Assembly: GCA_001414485.1 (NCBI GenBank)
Contig: LLEY01000116.1
Span: forward strand, 62,001-126,000
DNA length: 64,000 bases
Origin: Calycina herbarum
Taxonomy: Eukaryota; Ascomycota; Leotiomycetes; Helotiales; Pezizellaceae
Reading direction: 5' to 3'
The notes below the pieces were generated by a model, which did no database searches, had not been told where the DNA came from, and worked only from the letters and a program-made list of their open reading frames with translations. Each line of letters opens with the position of its first letter. Positions within the stretch are counted from its first letter, which is position 1. The position numbers were made by a program, and so were the translations under genes. Positions 61,339-64,000 of this stretch are shown in pieces.

Positions 61339-61800
61339 GGTTCGCAAATATTCGCCTAGTAGTTTTTTTACACCTAAAAGCACTGAAAAGCACCTTTTTT
61401 AAAACTCTATCATAAATATTACTATAATTATCTTACGAATTATATCAAGTATATCTCTTTAGATTTAAGATATTTATACTTTATACTCTTAGAATTATCT
61501 ATAATCTAATTATTCTATGTTTTATTTAGAGTAGAGTAGGTAGTATTTCAAAAAGCACTAGATTTCGTCTAATTTTAGTATATTCTAGTGTTTATCCGAC
61601 TCTACCTACTTTTAATTTTATATAACTTATTATATAGTATAATTTTAGTACTTTGTTAATAGTGGAGTACTAGTTAATTCTTCGAAATAATCTAGCTTCT
61701 AAGTTTCAGAGGTTAGTTATATATAAAGTGAAGTATATAAAAGGTCTTGTTTAGGGTGACTTTTGGTGTGAAAAAGGGGTCGGGCGAATATTTGCGAACC
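61339..61800. mobile_element. AT-rich TIR element inserted in the P450 gene
   Basis: A 462-bp element with perfect 18-bp inverted ends GGTTCGCAAATATTCGCC; similarity between the arms continues with gaps for about 45 bp. The inside is strongly AT-rich without coding capacity. It separates the P450 remnant from the methyltransferase remnant. A target duplication is not evident. AT enrichment is what repeat-induced mutation would leave in a repeated element. Confidence 0.8.
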
Positions 61801-61854
61801 CCCCCCTGTATGATTTGAAGGTCGCTTATTTACAGTAGAGAGAGTATTGGATCC

Positions 61855-63390
61855 GTGAAGTGTATTCGGAAATTGATCAGCACAAACGAAACAACTCCCA
61901 GCGCCGGAAAAAGGGTTAGGGGCGAGATATTGGTTGCCCGTTGGGAGCGAAGTGTTCAGAAGGAGAACGCCAAAGACGACCGTTATTGTCGAAATACATT
62001 GACAACAGTACAGCCTGTGTCGAGGGAGCTATGTTCTCCTGGTAGATAGGTTGACCTGGTGAAGAGGAGGGTACAATTCCATCCCGACACCCGCTAATCT
62101 GACTGACAAAAGTAACAGTAGGTTTATTGCTGCTGCCCCAAACTCTAAAATACTAATGCGTTCAGAGACTCCCAAGAAGAAAAGATTGCACAAGAGAAAA
62201 TATACCTTTGGTGATGGTTGCAAGTATTCTCGGTCAATATCAGTACTTGGATTCATGCTAACGGCAGCTAATTTGTGGAGCAGGTGGTGCTACTCTTGGA
62301 GCACAAATAACTGGGTTTGATGTTATATGGGGCATGGATAGGTCAGTTCCAGATTCTCGAAGCACTATTCCCTATTCTAGTCGTTTCGGGAGTAAGAAGG
62401 TACTCTTCTTTACTGCCGAGAAAACTCTTAAAACCTTCTCAAAGAAGTAAACTGACTCCGATATCCCGGGTTCAGCGATCCAAATGCCACTCAGACCTGG
62501 GAAATGAACTTCCCACGCGCGATTATCTACAAGGAAACGTCGGAGCAATTCCTCGCTAACAAGACTCGCGACTATAATGTTGACATACTACATCTTTCTC
62601 CGCCTTGCCAGTCAGTCTCCAGAAGTAATCTTAACCCTCCAGAAGTTCGAAACAATGGAGGCATGAAAACGTTACGAGATGCTGGGAAGATACTAGACGT
62701 GGCAAAGCCTAGGATTGCAGTAATGGAACAGGTACCCAGATTTCAAGATGCATCAAATAAATTGATCGGTATATTTGGTGAGGTTTTGAGCCACTATACG
62801 CAACGCGGATACTCAATCACCTGGCGGAACTTAGAAGGTGCCAATTATGGTCTGCCTGCCCTGCTCGAACAGTTCATCCTGCTCGCAGCTGCGTAGGTTC
62901 ACCGTCTTATCAAATGTATTGATTGCTAATAAAGACAAGCTCAGGTGAGGTTCTTCCAGACTTCTCATCACTGACACACAGCGGGTTTTCAAGATCCAGA
63001 TACCTGGGACTCCTCCCATTTGTTGCGCCACTGAGCGTTTTAAACTCAATCCCCGCAGACGCCCCTAACAATCGAAATTTTATAAAAACAATAGAGAGCC
63101 CCGAATCGGTTTGGAATCCAAACGAGCTTATGCAGTGTATCATGACCGGCGGTGGGAAGAACTCACGATTTTATGATGGATCACGTATGATGACGCCTCG
63201 GGAAGTGGCTGCTTGTCAAGGGTTTCCTCACCATTACGAGTTCCACGGTGATTATGAGAGGAAACAAATTGGAAACTCGGTAGCGCCAATTTTTGCTAAA
63301 GCCTTATACAACTGTGTGAGGAAGAGCTTGGAGAAATCTGATGCCATGACTGCAGCGGAGCACGACGCCGGGTTTGCACAAAGGAAATAA
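61855..63390 (+). pseudogene. RID-like cytosine-5 DNA methyltransferase, 5' exons damaged
   Basis: The C-terminal catalytic region is readable as exons 62268..62341, 62476..62892 and 62940..63390, 313 residues closing in frame. Motif I is LICGAGGATLGAQITGFD; IV is LHLSPPCQSVSRSN with the catalytic Cys; VI is IAVMEQVPRF, with Gln-Val where Glu-Asn-Val/Thr is usual; IX/X are MMTPREVAACQGFPHHYEF and ERKQIGNSVAPIFAKAL. Motif VIII reads NYGLPALLEQFILLAA, so the first Arg of the QxRxR motif is lost. An upstream exon in another frame ends KRKYTFGD at about 62216, which is what should precede motif I, but its intron joins out of phase by one base. Further upstream SRELCSPGR is followed by an in-frame TAG, VDLVKRRVQFHPDTR and another stop. 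Similarity is closest to the RID/Masc1 group, active in RIP and premeiotic methylation. Probably inactive. Confidence 0.65.
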
Positions 63391-64000
63391 ACAAATACGA
63401 AGATCGACGGATTGTTAAATCACTGAAGAGCTCGAAAATAGCTACTTCAGTTACTCTAGATATGATAGAAGACCGGATTTTGCATTTAGAAAAGCTCAAG
63501 GAGGAGGATTGATTGTAAAAAACGCTTGTAGAGTGGTAAACAATTCAAATTTTGTCGTGGATACATTATTCACTCTGTGAGCCATAGGCACTTTGCAAAC
63601 TCAATCGCCAATATTTAATTGCTACCACTAATGGAATCCATCAGTGACAACACCAACTCCCCAAAGAGAACTACAAATATTTCGACCTAGACATCTAAGC
63701 ATCAACCCTCGACTCCGAAGCTCTTATCACTCTGTGTCATAAACACCAAAGATCAGAAGACCTCCCATCCCAACCCTACAAGAATCATACTACTCTCGCG
63801 TGATCAATACCATCGGCAAAACTTAATGGGTGACGGCTGAAAGGTGGCAGATGCTCGGAAAAGCGATGTGCAACAAAACTACTTCCTGCATATGAAAACC
63901 AAGGAAGACTTTCTTTGCCTCATCTCCACAATAATATCAGATATATATTTCTCTAGGTGGCCGAGGCATACAAACACATTTTGATAAACATAGAAAATAG
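63391..64000. other. right end of the window, no gene seen
   Basis: 3' flank of the methyltransferase relic and AT-rich DNA. No supported frame, RNA or repeat in the last 600 bases. Confidence 0.5.

Overview
The window is eukaryotic and reads as a filamentous ascomycete. Introns are short (about 45-100 bp, GT..AG), proteins are split into 1-5 exons, and there are families typical of Pezizomycotina: a CFEM/Pth11-type receptor, a GH76 cell-wall mannosidase, a RID-like DNA methyltransferase and an Atg13 with a long disordered tail. Gene content and repeat style suggest a Leotiomycete such as Botrytis or Sclerotinia. That placement is inference; no database was searched.

Layout. 1-8.3 kb: the 3' part of a BTB-domain (IBtk-like) gene and the autophagy gene atg13. 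8.3-13.5 kb: gene-poor, with two decayed small paralogues behind near-identical TATA boxes. 13.5-20 kb: a small membrane protein, a CFEM-type seven-helix receptor and a multi-span membrane protein. 20.4-21.8 kb: an AT-rich island with a solo LTR, a long-arm MITE and an AT hairpin. 22-26.5 kb: ribosomal protein eS25, a membrane-bound MAPR/cytochrome-b5-like protein and a GPI-type cupredoxin. 28.4-30 kb: a broken unrecognised coding locus. 30-34 kb: two short TIR elements, the CENP-X/MHF2 histone-fold protein and a small cysteine-rich secreted protein. 34.7-37.2 kb: a large membrane protein. 37.2-41.2 kb: a 4 kb gene desert. 41.2-48.5 kb: three housekeeping genes, namely the ADP/ATP carrier, enolase and the 26S proteasome ATPase Rpt4. 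49-57 kb: a small membrane protein, a coiled-coil protein and a GH76 (Dfg5/Dcw1-like) mannosidase.

57.5-63.4 kb is the most unusual part. It holds three consecutive decayed genes: a Zn2Cys6 regulator with in-frame stops, a frameshift and a lost zinc-ligand cysteine; a cytochrome P450 with a Trp-to-stop change, two compensating frameshifts and a 5' end cut by a 462-bp TIR element; and a RID-like cytosine methyltransferase with damaged 5' exons. Several lesions are of the C-to-T/G-to-A kind expected from repeat-induced point mutation (RIP), the process RID-family enzymes serve. A regulator next to a P450 suggests a dead metabolic cluster, but that is inference.

Exon coordinates were derived by hand from splice motifs and checked for reading-frame closure. 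For the intact multi-exon genes the summed exon lengths divide by three and end at the stated stop.
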